Below are positions 45,453 through 54,496 of a stretch of 64,000 nucleotides of DNA, piece by piece. The stretch spans positions 21,784 through 85,783 of the forward strand of contig JAAYVE010000038.1 of NCBI GenBank assembly GCA_012517315.1. Reading direction: 5' to 3'. This stretch comes from Deltaproteobacteria bacterium. GTDB lineage: Bacteria > Desulfobacterota > Syntrophobacteria > Syntrophobacterales > Syntrophobacteraceae. How positions within the stretch are numbered: the first letter of the stretch is position 1; the number at the start of each line of letters is the position of its first letter. The translations under genes and the position numbers were made by a program. The notes below the pieces were generated by a model that saw only the letters and a list, made by a program, of their open reading frames with translations, made no database searches and had not been told where the DNA came from.

Positions 45453-46403
45453 ATGGATCGCGCTGTCCTGGAAAGGATTGGCTGTTTGTGGGAAGAGGCG
45501 CTGCGGCGAATTGGAGCGGCATTTTTCACCGTTGTCCTCGTGACGGGACAGTCGGGGTTCGCCCATGCCCAGCCGCAGGCCCACCTGTTGCTGGAAGAGC
45601 CAGGGATCACCATCCTGGGAGATGGCGCATGGGAAAAGGAAGGGCGGTATCTGGGGGAGGTCTTCCCCGGGATTGTGGGAGAACTGGAAGAGGCTCTTGG
45701 CTGGAAGCTGCACACACAGCCGCGAGTGCTCCTCGTGGGGAGGAAGGAGACCTTCGAGCAAATGACGGATAACCCTCTTGTCTCCGCTTTCGCAGTCCCA
45801 TCCGAAGGCCTCATCGCCCTGCATTTGTCCCCTGCAGGATCCCAACGCCCCATCCTCAGGGAGACATTCAGCCACGAACTGTGCCATCTGCTCCTCCACG
45901 AAAACATCCGGGAAGACCTTCTGCCCAAGTGGCTAGACGAGGGCATCTGTCAATGGGTGAGCGGAAGCCTGGGAGAAGTTCTCGCCGGGGAAGGGATCGA
46001 AACAACGGCAATGGACATGGTCCGGAGCCCCATCCCGTTTCATGGCCTCCACCGGGTTTTCCCCCGCGACCGGCATGGCATGCTCCTCGCCTACGCCCAG
46101 AGCAGGAGCGTGGTGGAATACCTGAACAGCCGGTTCGGAAAGGAAGGAATTCAGGTCCTCCTGCGGGAACTCAGGGAAGGGCGTCCCTTGGATCAAGCCC
46201 TCCAGACTGTTTTCGGCTTACCTTGGGAGGAACTGGAAAAGGAGTGGTTGCGGACGGTTACGGGTTCGAGGGCATGGTTTCTCTGGCTGAGCGGCCATCT
46301 TTATGACTTGCTCTTTTTCACGGCGGCGATCCTGAGCGTCCTCGCATTTCTGCGCACTTGGTTGAGAAAAAGGAAGTTCCCCGAAGCAGAGGAGGAGGAC
46401 TGA
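45453..46403 (+). CDS. Membrane-anchored gluzincin metallopeptidase (peptidase MA-like)
   Basis: 317 residues from ATG 45453 (AGAGAGGA upstream, rather far). A signal peptide or anchor (IGAAFFTVVLVTGQSGFAHA) is followed by a zinc protease domain with HELCH at 141-145 and the third ligand in KWLDEG (Glu163), the gluzincin arrangement of the MA-like family. A C-terminal membrane helix (LYDLLFFTAAILSVLAFL) and a basic/acidic tail end the protein, so the catalytic domain faces the periplasm. Substrate unknown. The large repeat protein follows after 400 bp. Confidence 0.85.
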   Translation: MDRAVLERIGCLWEEALRRIGAAFFTVVLVTGQSGFAHAQPQAHLLLEEPGITILGDGAWEKEGRYLGEVFPGIVGELEEALGWKLHTQPRVLLVGRKETFEQMTDNPLVSAFAVPSEGLIALHLSPAGSQRPILRETFSHELCHLLLHENIREDLLPKWLDEGICQWVSGSLGEVLAGEGIETTAMDMVRSPIPFHGLHRVFPRDRHGMLLAYAQSRSVVEYLNSRFGKEGIQVLLRELREGRPLDQALQTVFGLPWEELEKEWLRTVTGSRAWFLWLSGHLYDLLFFTAAILSVLAFLRTWLRKRKFPEAEEED

Positions 46404-46804
46404 CGAAACCCGCCTGAAATCCGGGCTTTTCCCTTGAACCCCTCTTGGGTGTTGACAGCCGCCCCCATCGGTGGTAACTGTCCTCCAACGGTTCAACAGA
46501 AGTTGAGCGAGGATGTCGAAGCCGTTCAGCGGCTGCACGGAAGCATTCCAGAGGCCACGAAGGTCTCGAGCGCACTGAGGTGCCCGGGTTTTCGCGGCCT
46601 TTTCGTTTTTCTCGGGCGAAACCCTTCCCCAGAGCGCCACTCTTTCTTCATCCCAAGACCCAGACACAGAGACCCCAACGGGGTAGGCCCCATCGCAGCG
46701 CCATGGGTGAACGGTGCAAGGCGGGAATGGAACAGGCCTTTTCAGGCTTCCAACCCTCCCTTGGCTGAGCTTTTCCCCTTGGACTGCGCGGGTGGGCAGC
46801 ACGG
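46404..46804. other. Leader region of the TonB gene block
   Basis: 400 bp upstream of the Ca-loop repeat protein and thus the likely promoter region for the ten-gene block. I looked for a cobalamin or Ni/Co riboswitch: no B12 box or other recognisable aptamer element was found. No gene is evident. Confidence 0.5.
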
Positions 46805-48637
46805 GTGAACGTGATGATCTCGAAACAAGCCCCAAATCCTTGCCCCTTCCTCTTGCACTGTTGCACCTTCCTGGTCGCGGCGATCCTCCTCTTTCCCGGG
46901 GCATGGGGCCTGCCAACCGGCATGGTCCACGGTGCGGCCGAAAAGACCGTGGAAAAGGACACCAACGGCGACGGGAAGCCCGACCAGGTCGCCGCCCTCG
47001 ATAGCCAGGGAAGGCTTCAACGCCTACAGATCGACAGCAACAGAGACGGCGTGATGGATCGCTTCCAGATTTACGAAAAAGGAGTGCTCGTACGCTTGGA
47101 GAGCGATACGGATCTGGATGGACAGGTCGACTGCATCGACTACTTCGTGGAGGGAAAGAGGAACCGCCAGGAGCGGCTCGACCGGGTCAGGCGGGTGGTT
47201 CAGGTCACCCAGTTCGACGCCCAGGGGCGTCCTTCCTCCATGAAGAAGGACACCAACGGCGACGGGAACTTCGACTCTGTTTACGCTTTTGAAAACGGTG
47301 TCGTGAAGAGCGCCACTCGGGACACCAATGGCAACGGCAAACCCAACGTCTGGCAGGCCTTCAGGGATGGCAAACCGCTGGAGGAGAAAACAGACGCGGA
47401 TGAGGACGGAAAGCCGGAAAGGATTGTCCTGTTCGACCGGGAAGGGCTTCCCGAAAAGAGCAGTCACGATTTGGACAAGGACGGGAAGATGGAAACCTTC
47501 CGCACGTATCTGAGGGGAGAGGTCCTCAGGGAGGAGAAAGATTCCGATCACGACGGGCGCATGGATTCGGTCCTTCTTTTTAAGGGCGGAAAGCCGGTGG
47601 AACAACAAAAGGACACCAACTCCGACGGCCAGATGGACGTTTTCACCGCCTTCGAGAACAACCGGCCCGTATCCCAGAAGAAGGACACGAATCATGACGG
47701 GCGCGTCGACTTCACCTGTCTTTTTGACGCATCCGGGCAGGTCAGGGAAACCCGGGAAGACACCCGGCACAAGGGGAAGATCGACCGGATCCGCCGCTTC
47801 CTCAAGGGAACTCCCGTTCTTGTGGCGCACGACGCTGACGGGGACGGATTCCTCGAGACGGTGACGCATCTTCAGAACAACCGCATGACCCTCCAGACAC
47901 TGGATGAGAACAGGGACGGCAGGCCGGAGATCAGGATCCTTTTCAACGCGGCGGAGGAGAAGGAGCGGGTGGAAAGCGACACCAACGGGGACGGAAAGAC
48001 TGACACATGGCAGTTCTACGAAAGGGGTCAGCTGGTTCGCCTGGAAAAGGACGAAACGGGGAACGGCCGCGTGGACCTCAAGGTTTTTTATGGGGATGGC
48101 AGCAAAGAAAAGCTTGTGAGCGACACCGACGAAGACGGGACATTCGAGACCACCCAGTGGTTCAACCGGCCCGACTGGTCCTTGGTGACGGAGCAGGATG
48201 TGGAAGGAGACGGCACGGTGAACGCCCGCTTCTTTTACAGGGACGGAGTTCTTCGCGAAAAGGAGTTGGACGAAAACGGCGACGGACGAATGGAATTTCG
48301 CGAGATCTTCAATGAAGACGGCAAACTGGTTCGCAGCGAGGAGGATGACGGCGGCACCGGGCGCTTGAACCTGGTGTGGTTCTATGATGGGGAAGAAAAC
48401 GCCGCACGGGCGGAAAAGGACGAAGACGGCGACGGGCGCGTGGACACCTGGTTTTTCTATGAAAAGGGAAGGGTCACCACTGTCGAGGAGGACACCAACC
48501 ATGACGGTCGAGCCGACCTCTGGGAGCATTACGACGAAGCCGAGGCCCTCGTGAAGCGGGAAAGGGACCTGGACTTTGACGGCACCGCCGATGTCGTGGA
48601 GTACCAGAACCTCGCCTCGTCGCCCCATGCCCGCTGA
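46805..48637 (+). CDS. Secreted protein of about 22 tandem DxDxDG calcium-loop repeats
   Basis: 610 residues. A signal peptide (LLHCCTFLVAAILLFPGAWG) is followed by an array that fills the rest of the protein: units of about 24 residues beginning DTNGDGKPD or a variant and ending in a hydrophobic strand plus turn (DTWQFYERGQLVRLEK is typical). The loop DxNxDGxxD matches EF-hand/dockerin/thrombospondin-type-3 calcium sites. Two or three units have damaged loops (DTRHKGKID, DDGGTGRLN). One unit holds a longer insertion (about 105-130). No catalytic domain is seen. It heads the exbB-exbD-tonB block (48 bp gap). Role unknown: extracellular or periplasmic, Ca-stabilised scaffold or metal buffer. 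Confidence 0.85.
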   Translation: MNVMISKQAPNPCPFLLHCCTFLVAAILLFPGAWGLPTGMVHGAAEKTVEKDTNGDGKPDQVAALDSQGRLQRLQIDSNRDGVMDRFQIYEKGVLVRLESDTDLDGQVDCIDYFVEGKRNRQERLDRVRRVVQVTQFDAQGRPSSMKKDTNGDGNFDSVYAFENGVVKSATRDTNGNGKPNVWQAFRDGKPLEEKTDADEDGKPERIVLFDREGLPEKSSHDLDKDGKMETFRTYLRGEVLREEKDSDHDGRMDSVLLFKGGKPVEQQKDTNSDGQMDVFTAFENNRPVSQKKDTNHDGRVDFTCLFDASGQVRETREDTRHKGKIDRIRRFLKGTPVLVAHDADGDGFLETVTHLQNNRMTLQTLDENRDGRPEIRILFNAAEEKERVESDTNGDGKTDTWQFYERGQLVRLEKDETGNGRVDLKVFYGDGSKEKLVSDTDEDGTFETTQWFNRPDWSLVTEQDVEGDGTVNARFFYRDGVLREKELDENGDGRMEFREIFNEDGKLVRSEEDDGGTGRLNLVWFYDGEENAARAEKDEDGDGRVDTWFFYEKGRVTTVEEDTNHDGRADLWEHYDEAEALVKRERDLDFDGTADVVEYQNLASSPHAR

Positions 48638-48685
48638 CCGAAGCGAGGCAACAAACTGCATCAAGATGGAAGGAGGAGCACGGAA

Positions 48686-49291
48686 ATGATCCCGTTCCTG
48701 GAAAAGGGGGGAATCGTCATGTACCCGATTCTCGCCTGTTCGGTACTGGCCCTGGCCATCTTTGTGGAAAGAATGATCCGTTTCTCCCGCGTGCAGGACC
48801 GGGGGGCGGGACTGGCCGAGACCATCGCTGCCATGCTCAAGGAGGGTAAGGAAGAAGAGGCCAGGGGGGTTGCCGAAGCAAGCAATTCCCCCATGGGGCG
48901 GGTTCTCGCGCAGGCCATGGCGGTGCGGGACAGGGAGCGGGAGATTCTGGAGACGGTCATCGTCAACGCCATCGACGAGGAAGTGCGGGGGTTGTCGTCT
49001 TATCTCCAGTCCCTTGCGACCATCGGCAACCTGGCTCCTCTCCTGGGTCTCCTGGGGACCGTCATGGGCCTCATCAAGGCGTTCATGGTGATCCAGGAAA
49101 TGGGGGGCAAGGTGAACGCGGCGGTGCTCGCCGGGGGCATCTGGGAGGCGATGCTCACCACGGCGTTCGGGCTTGCCGTCGCCCTGCCCACCATCGTCGC
49201 CCACAGCTACCTCCTGGGCAGAGTGGACCAATATGAGGCCAGGCTTCAGACTGGGGCGGTGACCTTCATCAAGAACATCACCGACAGATAG
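48686..49291 (+). CDS. exbB: ExbB/TolQ-type proton channel subunit
   Basis: 201 residues with three membrane helices: MYPILACSVLALAIFVERMI, then SLATIGNLAPLLGLLGTVMG and MLTTAFGLAVALPTIVAHSY. The core GTVMGLIKAF and the Thr/Ala-rich third helix are family signatures. It forms the proton-driven motor with ExbD to energise TonB. ATG 48686 follows AAGGAGGAG; exbD begins nine bases after the stop. Confidence 0.93.
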   Translation: MIPFLEKGGIVMYPILACSVLALAIFVERMIRFSRVQDRGAGLAETIAAMLKEGKEEEARGVAEASNSPMGRVLAQAMAVRDREREILETVIVNAIDEEVRGLSSYLQSLATIGNLAPLLGLLGTVMGLIKAFMVIQEMGGKVNAAVLAGGIWEAMLTTAFGLAVALPTIVAHSYLLGRVDQYEARLQTGAVTFIKNITDR

Positions 49292-49300
49292 GAGGGCGTC

Positions 49301-49708
49301 ATGCTCGTCCACCGGAAGAAGCGTCCACCCTACCAGATGCAGATGCCCCTCACCTCCCTCATCGACATTGTCTTTCTCCTTCTCATTTATTTTCTTCTCA
49401 CCACCAACTTCATGGTGGCGGAGGGGATCAACATCTCCCTCCCCCAGGCCCAGGGCGGGGCCCCGCAAACCCAGGAGGACATCACCGTAACCGTGGACCG
49501 GGATGGACGCGCCTACCTCCACGACCAGGAAGTCCCCGCCGACCAGTTGCTCAAGAGGCTGCGGGAGATGATCGGGGGGCAGAAGGAGCGGCTGGTCATT
49601 GTGAAAGCGGACCGTTCCGTCATTCTCAACAAGGCGGTGAAGGTGATGGACCTGGCCAAGGCCGCCGGGGCCGGGAAGCTTTGTCTGGCCACCGAGAAGG
49701 GATTCTGA
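49301..49708 (+). CDS. exbD: ExbD/TolR-type motor subunit
   Basis: 135 residues, ATG after AGGAGGG. One N-terminal membrane helix (LTSLIDIVFLLLIYFLLTTN) contains the functional Asp, followed by a periplasmic domain ending DRSVILNKAVKVMDLAKAAG. It partners the preceding ExbB. The stop is four bases before the tonB start. Confidence 0.93.
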   Translation: MLVHRKKRPPYQMQMPLTSLIDIVFLLLIYFLLTTNFMVAEGINISLPQAQGGAPQTQEDITVTVDRDGRAYLHDQEVPADQLLKRLREMIGGQKERLVIVKADRSVILNKAVKVMDLAKAAGAGKLCLATEKGF

Positions 49709-49712
49709 AACC

Positions 49713-50411
49713 GTGGCGTCGCACAGGGCGGGCAAGAGGGGATTCAATCGACTGCTGGCCATCACTACGGGCTTGTCCCTGGTCGTGCACTTCCTCCTGG
49801 CGCTGCAACTGGAGGCGGTCTACCGGTCCCGGGATCTCACCTTCATCGATTTGACCCTCCAGGATGCCTCCGAACCCAAGGTGCGATCCATCCCGCGCCC
49901 ACGGGTGAGGACAAAGGCCCCCGAGGTGAAGGACGTGCGAAAAGTGTCCATTTCGGAGCGACGTGTGCCCCAAATTCGCATGGACCCGACGGAGAATCGG
50001 CTGGAAGCCGCCGTGACGGCGGACGCAGGGGAGGTGAGAGTCCCCACCGTCCCGAGCACGGCGGGAATCTCGGGGGTGAAGGTTTCCGACTGGGTACCGC
50101 CCCTGGGCGTTTCCGAGTATGTGACCAAGCAGGACTACATGGACATGGTGCGGCTGAAGATCGAAAGCCGCAAGAAATACCCGGAATCCGCCGTGGCCCG
50201 GCGGGTGGAGGGAAGGGTCAAGATCCGGTTCACCCTCACCCCCGAAGGAAAAGTAGCCGGGGTTGAAATTCTACAGAGTTCCGGCCACGAGGACCTGGAC
50301 CGGGCGGCATCGTGGGCGGTGACGGCTGCGGCCCCATTTCCTCCGGCGCCGGCAAACCTTTTTGCGGGAAATCTCGTGATGGAAGTCACGCTGGTTTTTC
50401 AACTGACGTAG
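49713..50411 (+). CDS. tonB: TonB energy transducer
   Basis: 232 residues, GTG start. A membrane helix (LLAITTGLSLVVHFLLALQL) is followed by a linker with less Pro than usual (RPRVRTKAPEVKDVRKVSIS) and a C-terminal TonB domain: RKKYPESAVARRVEGRVKIR, TPEGKVAGVEILQSSGHEDL. It contacts the TonB box of the receptor encoded next. As part of exbB-exbD-tonB it looks dedicated to this locus. Confidence 0.9.
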   Translation: MASHRAGKRGFNRLLAITTGLSLVVHFLLALQLEAVYRSRDLTFIDLTLQDASEPKVRSIPRPRVRTKAPEVKDVRKVSISERRVPQIRMDPTENRLEAAVTADAGEVRVPTVPSTAGISGVKVSDWVPPLGVSEYVTKQDYMDMVRLKIESRKKYPESAVARRVEGRVKIRFTLTPEGKVAGVEILQSSGHEDLDRAASWAVTAAAPFPPAPANLFAGNLVMEVTLVFQLT

Positions 50412-50431
50412 GCACTCGCAACGTGGAAGGC

Positions 50432-50472
50432 GGAGACAGCCGCTCTCCGGCAAGAGCTCATCGGCTGTCTCC
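50432..50472 (+). terminator. Long hairpin between tonB and the receptor gene
   Basis: GGAGACAGCCG and CGGCTGTCTCC form a perfect 11-bp outer stem; inside, CTCT and AGAG form a second stem. TTT then GGGTT follows, a weak U run. It separates exbB-exbD-tonB from the receptor and may act as a partial terminator, attenuator or mRNA-processing point that sets different expression levels. Confidence 0.6.
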
Positions 50473-50605
50473 TTTGGGTTGAACTCCCCGAGAGGCGAGG
50501 AGCGATCTGATTGTATCAGGGCGACATCTCTTCGTCCATCCCTGGAGGGGGGAAAGGGGAAATTCAATGGGGCATCCATTTGGAAGAGACGGAGGGAGAG
50601 GACTC

Positions 50606-52756
50606 ATGAGAATCGGTTTCATCATCGCGTTGGTCGTGGGGGCTACGTTGTCGGTCCTTTTGCCGCAGGCGTCTGCGGAAAGCCCGACCAAGGAGGGGCA
50701 GGTCCAGGACCTGGGCCGGATCGAGGTGACCGCCGAGGGGGAAAGGGAAACCTTCACCTTTTCGCCCACAGGCATCACCCTGGACTTGGATGACTACCAA
50801 ACCATCACCATTCCCCAGAATGTGGGAGACATCATGAGGGATCTCATCATTTTCGACTTCCGGGGGGAAACGGACCTGGTTCCCGGAATCGACACCTTCC
50901 AGATGCGGGGGTTCGACGCCGAGCGTTTCGTCACGGCTATCGACGGCCTGACCCTGCGGAAAACGGGGGGCCGCAAGTCCAGCAACATTGTGGACTACGC
51001 CTACCTGCCCCCCTTTCTCATCGAGAAGCTGGAGATCCTGCCTGGGCCTCATTCGGCACTCTACCCGGCGAAGAGCATCGGCGGTGTGGCGAATTTCATT
51101 TCCAGGGCCCCGAAGAAATATGAGACCCTCAAACCGGACGTCACGGCGTCTTCGAGCATCGGGACCTACAACACCCAGAATCACAGCGTTTACGGGCGCG
51201 GCAGCATCCAGTCCCTCACTTACGACACGGGTTACCAGAAGTACGCGACAGATGGGTATCTCAGGAACAGCGAGGCGGACATCGACACGGTGTTCGGCCG
51301 GGTGGGGTATGTGTTGCCATCAGGGGGACACCTGGCATTCAGCGCAGCCTACGCCGACACGGACCGGCAGGCCGTCGTCAACAATGACCCTTCCATCAAG
51401 GCAAGCAATTACGACAAGAACTTCCCCAGGGTCTCCGACTCCCTGTTCAACCCATGGCAGACCCCCACCTGGGATGGGCTCTCCTACAACTTCCGGGCGA
51501 ACTACCGGCAGCCCACCCCCATCGGGAACCTTTCGGCGGACGCTTACTACAGTGAGGAGACCCGAAACCGGTCTTACACGGATTACATCAACGCCAAGAG
51601 ACCTTCCCTGGGGACCCGCCGCATCAACATGGACACCCGTTGGGTCCAGCAGGCGGTGAAAATCCAGGATGACATCCCGTTTTCCGACCGGCACACGACG
51701 ACCCTGGAGTTCGATTACGCCCAGGTCTTCGACGGGGACAACAGGCTGGACGAGAAGAACGACCGGATGACGGTGCTCGCAGGGGCTTTTCAGCACCGAT
51801 GGACCCTCTTCCCTCGACTCACGCTGACGGCGGGGCTCCGGTTCGAAGACGATTCGGTGCGAGTGAGCAACACCACCACCACGGGAAAATACATCACAAC
51901 GAAGCCCGACTGGATCGACCGTCACTGGAGCGCCCTCCTGCCCAAGTCCTTTCTCACCTATGAACTGGACGACCTGTCGCCGGCCCTTCGGGACACGTCC
52001 GTTTCCGTGGGCGTGAGCCGGATCTGGAGGGCTCCCGACTATCATGGCGACTACAACCCTCAGGGGAGGCCCGCCGGGGCTTGGCTGGAACCCGAGGAAG
52101 GTATCGGGGTGGATTTCGTTCTTACCCGGCGCCTCTTCGGGGACGTCTCCCTCAGAGCCAATTACTCCTACTATGTCATAGACGATTTCATTGCCGGCAA
52201 CAGCCGCTACGCCAAGTTCACCCCCAGCAGCACCAACAAGGTCACCCCCGGATTGGAGTACAAGGACTACAAGATCAACCTGGACCAGGTGGTGCGCCAT
52301 GGCTTGGAATTGGAACTGAGCGGCCGGCTCCATCCCCGATTCTCGTTCTACCTGGGTTATGCCTTTCAGGATTTCCAGAGCATGGGGGATGAACCGGCGG
52401 GCACCGACGTGGCGAGTGATCATGCCGCGCACCGATTCAGCGCGGGCCTTCGCTACAAGATCCTGGACCGGACACTGCTGCTCCTGGATTGGCAGTTCCA
52501 GGACGAGCAGGTTCTGGAGATTGAGGAGTTCGTCGGCCCCGGGCCCGACGATTACATCCTGAGGCGGGATCCCATCGACCCTTACAACCTGGTCAACTTC
52601 GGCATCCAGCAGGAGATCTTCGACAAGTTCGGGCCATTCAGCAAGGGGGTCGTGCGGGTCTACGTCAACAATATCCTGAACGAAACCTATGAAGACGCCA
52701 ACGGGTTCCCGGGAACAGACCGGACCGTGGGAATCGGGTTCACCTTCAAAATGTGA
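50606..52756 (+). CDS. TonB-dependent outer-membrane receptor
   Basis: 716 residues from ATG 50606 (GGAGGGAGAGG). The signal peptide (MRIGFIIALVVGATLSVLLP) is followed by a TonB-box-like LGRIEVTAEG, a plug domain (FQMRGFDAERFVTAIDGLTL, IEKLEILPGPHSALYPAKSI, GGVANFISRAPK) and a 22-strand barrel ending in GIGFTFKM with the C-terminal aromatic-containing strand. The substrate is not obvious. The genes that follow (secreted tetrapyrrole-methylase pair, DUF4198, NikL-like) point to a metal, metal chelate or tetrapyrrole. Confidence 0.9.
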   Translation: MRIGFIIALVVGATLSVLLPQASAESPTKEGQVQDLGRIEVTAEGERETFTFSPTGITLDLDDYQTITIPQNVGDIMRDLIIFDFRGETDLVPGIDTFQMRGFDAERFVTAIDGLTLRKTGGRKSSNIVDYAYLPPFLIEKLEILPGPHSALYPAKSIGGVANFISRAPKKYETLKPDVTASSSIGTYNTQNHSVYGRGSIQSLTYDTGYQKYATDGYLRNSEADIDTVFGRVGYVLPSGGHLAFSAAYADTDRQAVVNNDPSIKASNYDKNFPRVSDSLFNPWQTPTWDGLSYNFRANYRQPTPIGNLSADAYYSEETRNRSYTDYINAKRPSLGTRRINMDTRWVQQAVKIQDDIPFSDRHTTTLEFDYAQVFDGDNRLDEKNDRMTVLAGAFQHRWTLFPRLTLTAGLRFEDDSVRVSNTTTTGKYITTKPDWIDRHWSALLPKSFLTYELDDLSPALRDTSVSVGVSRIWRAPDYHGDYNPQGRPAGAWLEPEEGIGVDFVLTRRLFGDVSLRANYSYYVIDDFIAGNSRYAKFTPSSTNKVTPGLEYKDYKINLDQVVRHGLELELSGRLHPRFSFYLGYAFQDFQSMGDEPAGTDVASDHAAHRFSAGLRYKILDRTLLLLDWQFQDEQVLEIEEFVGPGPDDYILRRDPIDPYNLVNFGIQQEIFDKFGPFSKGVVRVYVNNILNETYEDANGFPGTDRTVGIGFTFKM

Positions 52757-52789
52757 TCGCATGAACAGCGGCAGAGGAAGGAACGGCGC

Positions 52790-54496
52790 ATGAGAGCATT
52801 CATCATGAATAAGATGGGGCTGCCGGTGCTCGCACTGGCGTGTTTCGCCCTCTTCAGCGGTGCACCCTGGTCTGAAGCCGCCTCCCACCCCCCCGGCGAC
52901 GGAAGCCGAAGCAAGGGAAGCTACCAGCTCGTGGGCACAGGTCCCGGAGAGGGAGACCTCCTGACGCCCAGGGCTCTGAAGGCCATCCGGGAAGCGGACC
53001 TGGTCTTCTGCAACCCCGCCACCCAGGAGCAACTCTCCCCTTACGTCGACTTCAAGGGGAAGGAGGTCCTGGACGGTTACGGGAGGCTCTTCCCCTTCTA
53101 CGGCAAGGACTGCTCCCAAGTGACGGACGAGGAAAAATCCAGGGAGAAGATGAGCTGCGAGGAATACCACCGAAAGCAGGCGGAATTCGCCAGGCGCGTG
53201 CGAGATGCCGTGGCGGCGGGGAAAAGGGTGGTCATGACCAGCGGCGGCGACCCGACGCTCTACGGCCCCAGCACCTGGACCCTCCGGGAACTGGCGGACC
53301 TCAATCCTTCGGTGGTGCCGGGCTTGAGCGCCCTCAACGCGGCCAACGCCGCCCTGAAGGTGAGCCTGGGTGAGATCATCATCACGGCGCCGTTTCAGCG
53401 GGAGGGACACCGGGATACCCTCGAAAACCTCGCCGGCCATGGCAACTCAACCCTCGTGATTTTCATGCCCCGTGACATGAAGGGACTCGTGGCGCGCCTT
53501 GCCAAGGTCTATCCGCCCAAGACCCCCATGGCCGTGGTGTTCCACGCGGGCGCCGGTGATAAGGAGCGGGTGATCCTGGGAACGGTGGAAAACATGGGGG
53601 AAAAGATGGGGGACACGGATGCCTGGATGTCCCTGGTCTACGTGGGGAAGGCCCTTGAGAGCGCCCAATTGGGTGCGGAACCGAAAAAGCCGTGCGGTTC
53701 CAAGGGGAAATTCCACCTGGTGGGGACCGGCCCAGGGGATGCTGACTTGGCCACTCTCAGGGCTCTCAAGGTGATGGAAGAGGCCGACCTGGTCTTCGCC
53801 CGCAAAAACCTCGAGGAGAAATTTCTACCCCAGTTGAAGGGAAAAAAGGTGCTGGACGGCTACGGAAGACTCTTCCCGTTCTACGGCAAGGACTGCTCCA
53901 AACTGACGGAGGCTGAAAAGTCCCGGGAATCCATGAGCTGTGAAGACTACCATCGAAAGCAGGCGGAATTCGCAACCCTTGTGAGGGAAGCGGTTGCCCG
54001 GGGTGAGCGGGTGGTCATGCTGGACAACGGGGACCCGCTCATCTACGGTCCCTGTTCATGGACCCTGACGGAACTGCGGGACCTGGAGACAGAAGTGGTG
54101 CCGGGCCTGAGCGCGTTCAACGCCGGCAACGCCGCCCTTCGCGTTGGGGTGACGGAGGGGAAGAACTCCCACTCGGTCATTCTCGCATCCGGCTGGACAG
54201 TGGATGAAATGGCCGTCCACAAAGCCACCATGGTCCTTTTCACCATGCGCACGGAATTCAGGAAATTCATCGACAGCCTCTCCAGGCACTATCCGCCGGA
54301 AACACCGGTAGCCGTCGTGGTGAACGCGGGCTACTCAGAGAAAGAACAGGTGATCCACGGCAACCTGGGAACCATTTTGCAGCAGATCGGCGAAGGCAGA
54401 CTGCCCTTCGAACATTTGCTCTACGTGGGGGACTTCCTCACCGGGCTCCCCAAAGAAGGGACACAAGCACACGCTGGATTCAGGAGGTTTCCATGA
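52790..54496 (+). CDS. Secreted tandem tetrapyrrole-methylase-domain protein
   Basis: 568 residues. A signal peptide (NKMGLPVLALACFALFSGAP, cleavage near SEA) precedes two copies of a CobM/CobI-like tetrapyrrole methylase domain (about 45-295 and 308-555). Each has the SAM loop (LVGTGPGEGD at 47; LVGTGPGDAD at 310) and the second loop (SGGDPTLYGP; DNGDPLIYGP). The copies share GYGRLFPFYGKDCS and YHRKQAEFA, an insertion I do not know from cobalamin enzymes. Such methylases are normally cytosolic because they need SAM; export suggests a binding rather than a catalytic role, perhaps of a corrinoid or other tetrapyrrole. The stop overlaps the DUF4198 start. Confidence 0.8.
   Translation: MRAFIMNKMGLPVLALACFALFSGAPWSEAASHPPGDGSRSKGSYQLVGTGPGEGDLLTPRALKAIREADLVFCNPATQEQLSPYVDFKGKEVLDGYGRLFPFYGKDCSQVTDEEKSREKMSCEEYHRKQAEFARRVRDAVAAGKRVVMTSGGDPTLYGPSTWTLRELADLNPSVVPGLSALNAANAALKVSLGEIIITAPFQREGHRDTLENLAGHGNSTLVIFMPRDMKGLVARLAKVYPPKTPMAVVFHAGAGDKERVILGTVENMGEKMGDTDAWMSLVYVGKALESAQLGAEPKKPCGSKGKFHLVGTGPGDADLATLRALKVMEEADLVFARKNLEEKFLPQLKGKKVLDGYGRLFPFYGKDCSKLTEAEKSRESMSCEDYHRKQAEFATLVREAVARGERVVMLDNGDPLIYGPCSWTLTELRDLETEVVPGLSAFNAGNAALRVGVTEGKNSHSVILASGWTVDEMAVHKATMVLFTMRTEFRKFIDSLSRHYPPETPVAVVVNAGYSEKEQVIHGNLGTILQQIGEGRLPFEHLLYVGDFLTGLPKEGTQAHAGFRRFP

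Noticed and set aside
46404..46804. Possible cobalamin or Ni/Co riboswitch before the TonB block
   Set aside because: Expected from the gene content, but no B12 box or comparable aptamer core could be found by eye.
46949..48620. Periodic repeats considered as a CRISPR array
   Set aside because: The 72-bp periodicity is coding (one open frame, degenerate third positions), without identical repeats or unique spacers.
47024..49765. A 913-codon open frame on the minus strand
   Set aside because: It is antisense to the Ca-loop repeats, exbB and exbD. The periodic His/Gly/Leu composition is a mirror of the Asp-rich repeats, and it has no family motifs.
51320..53440. A 706-codon minus-strand open frame
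   Set aside because: Antisense to the receptor and the tetrapyrrole-methylase gene, both of which carry clear domains; the composition is typical of GC-rich shadow frames.
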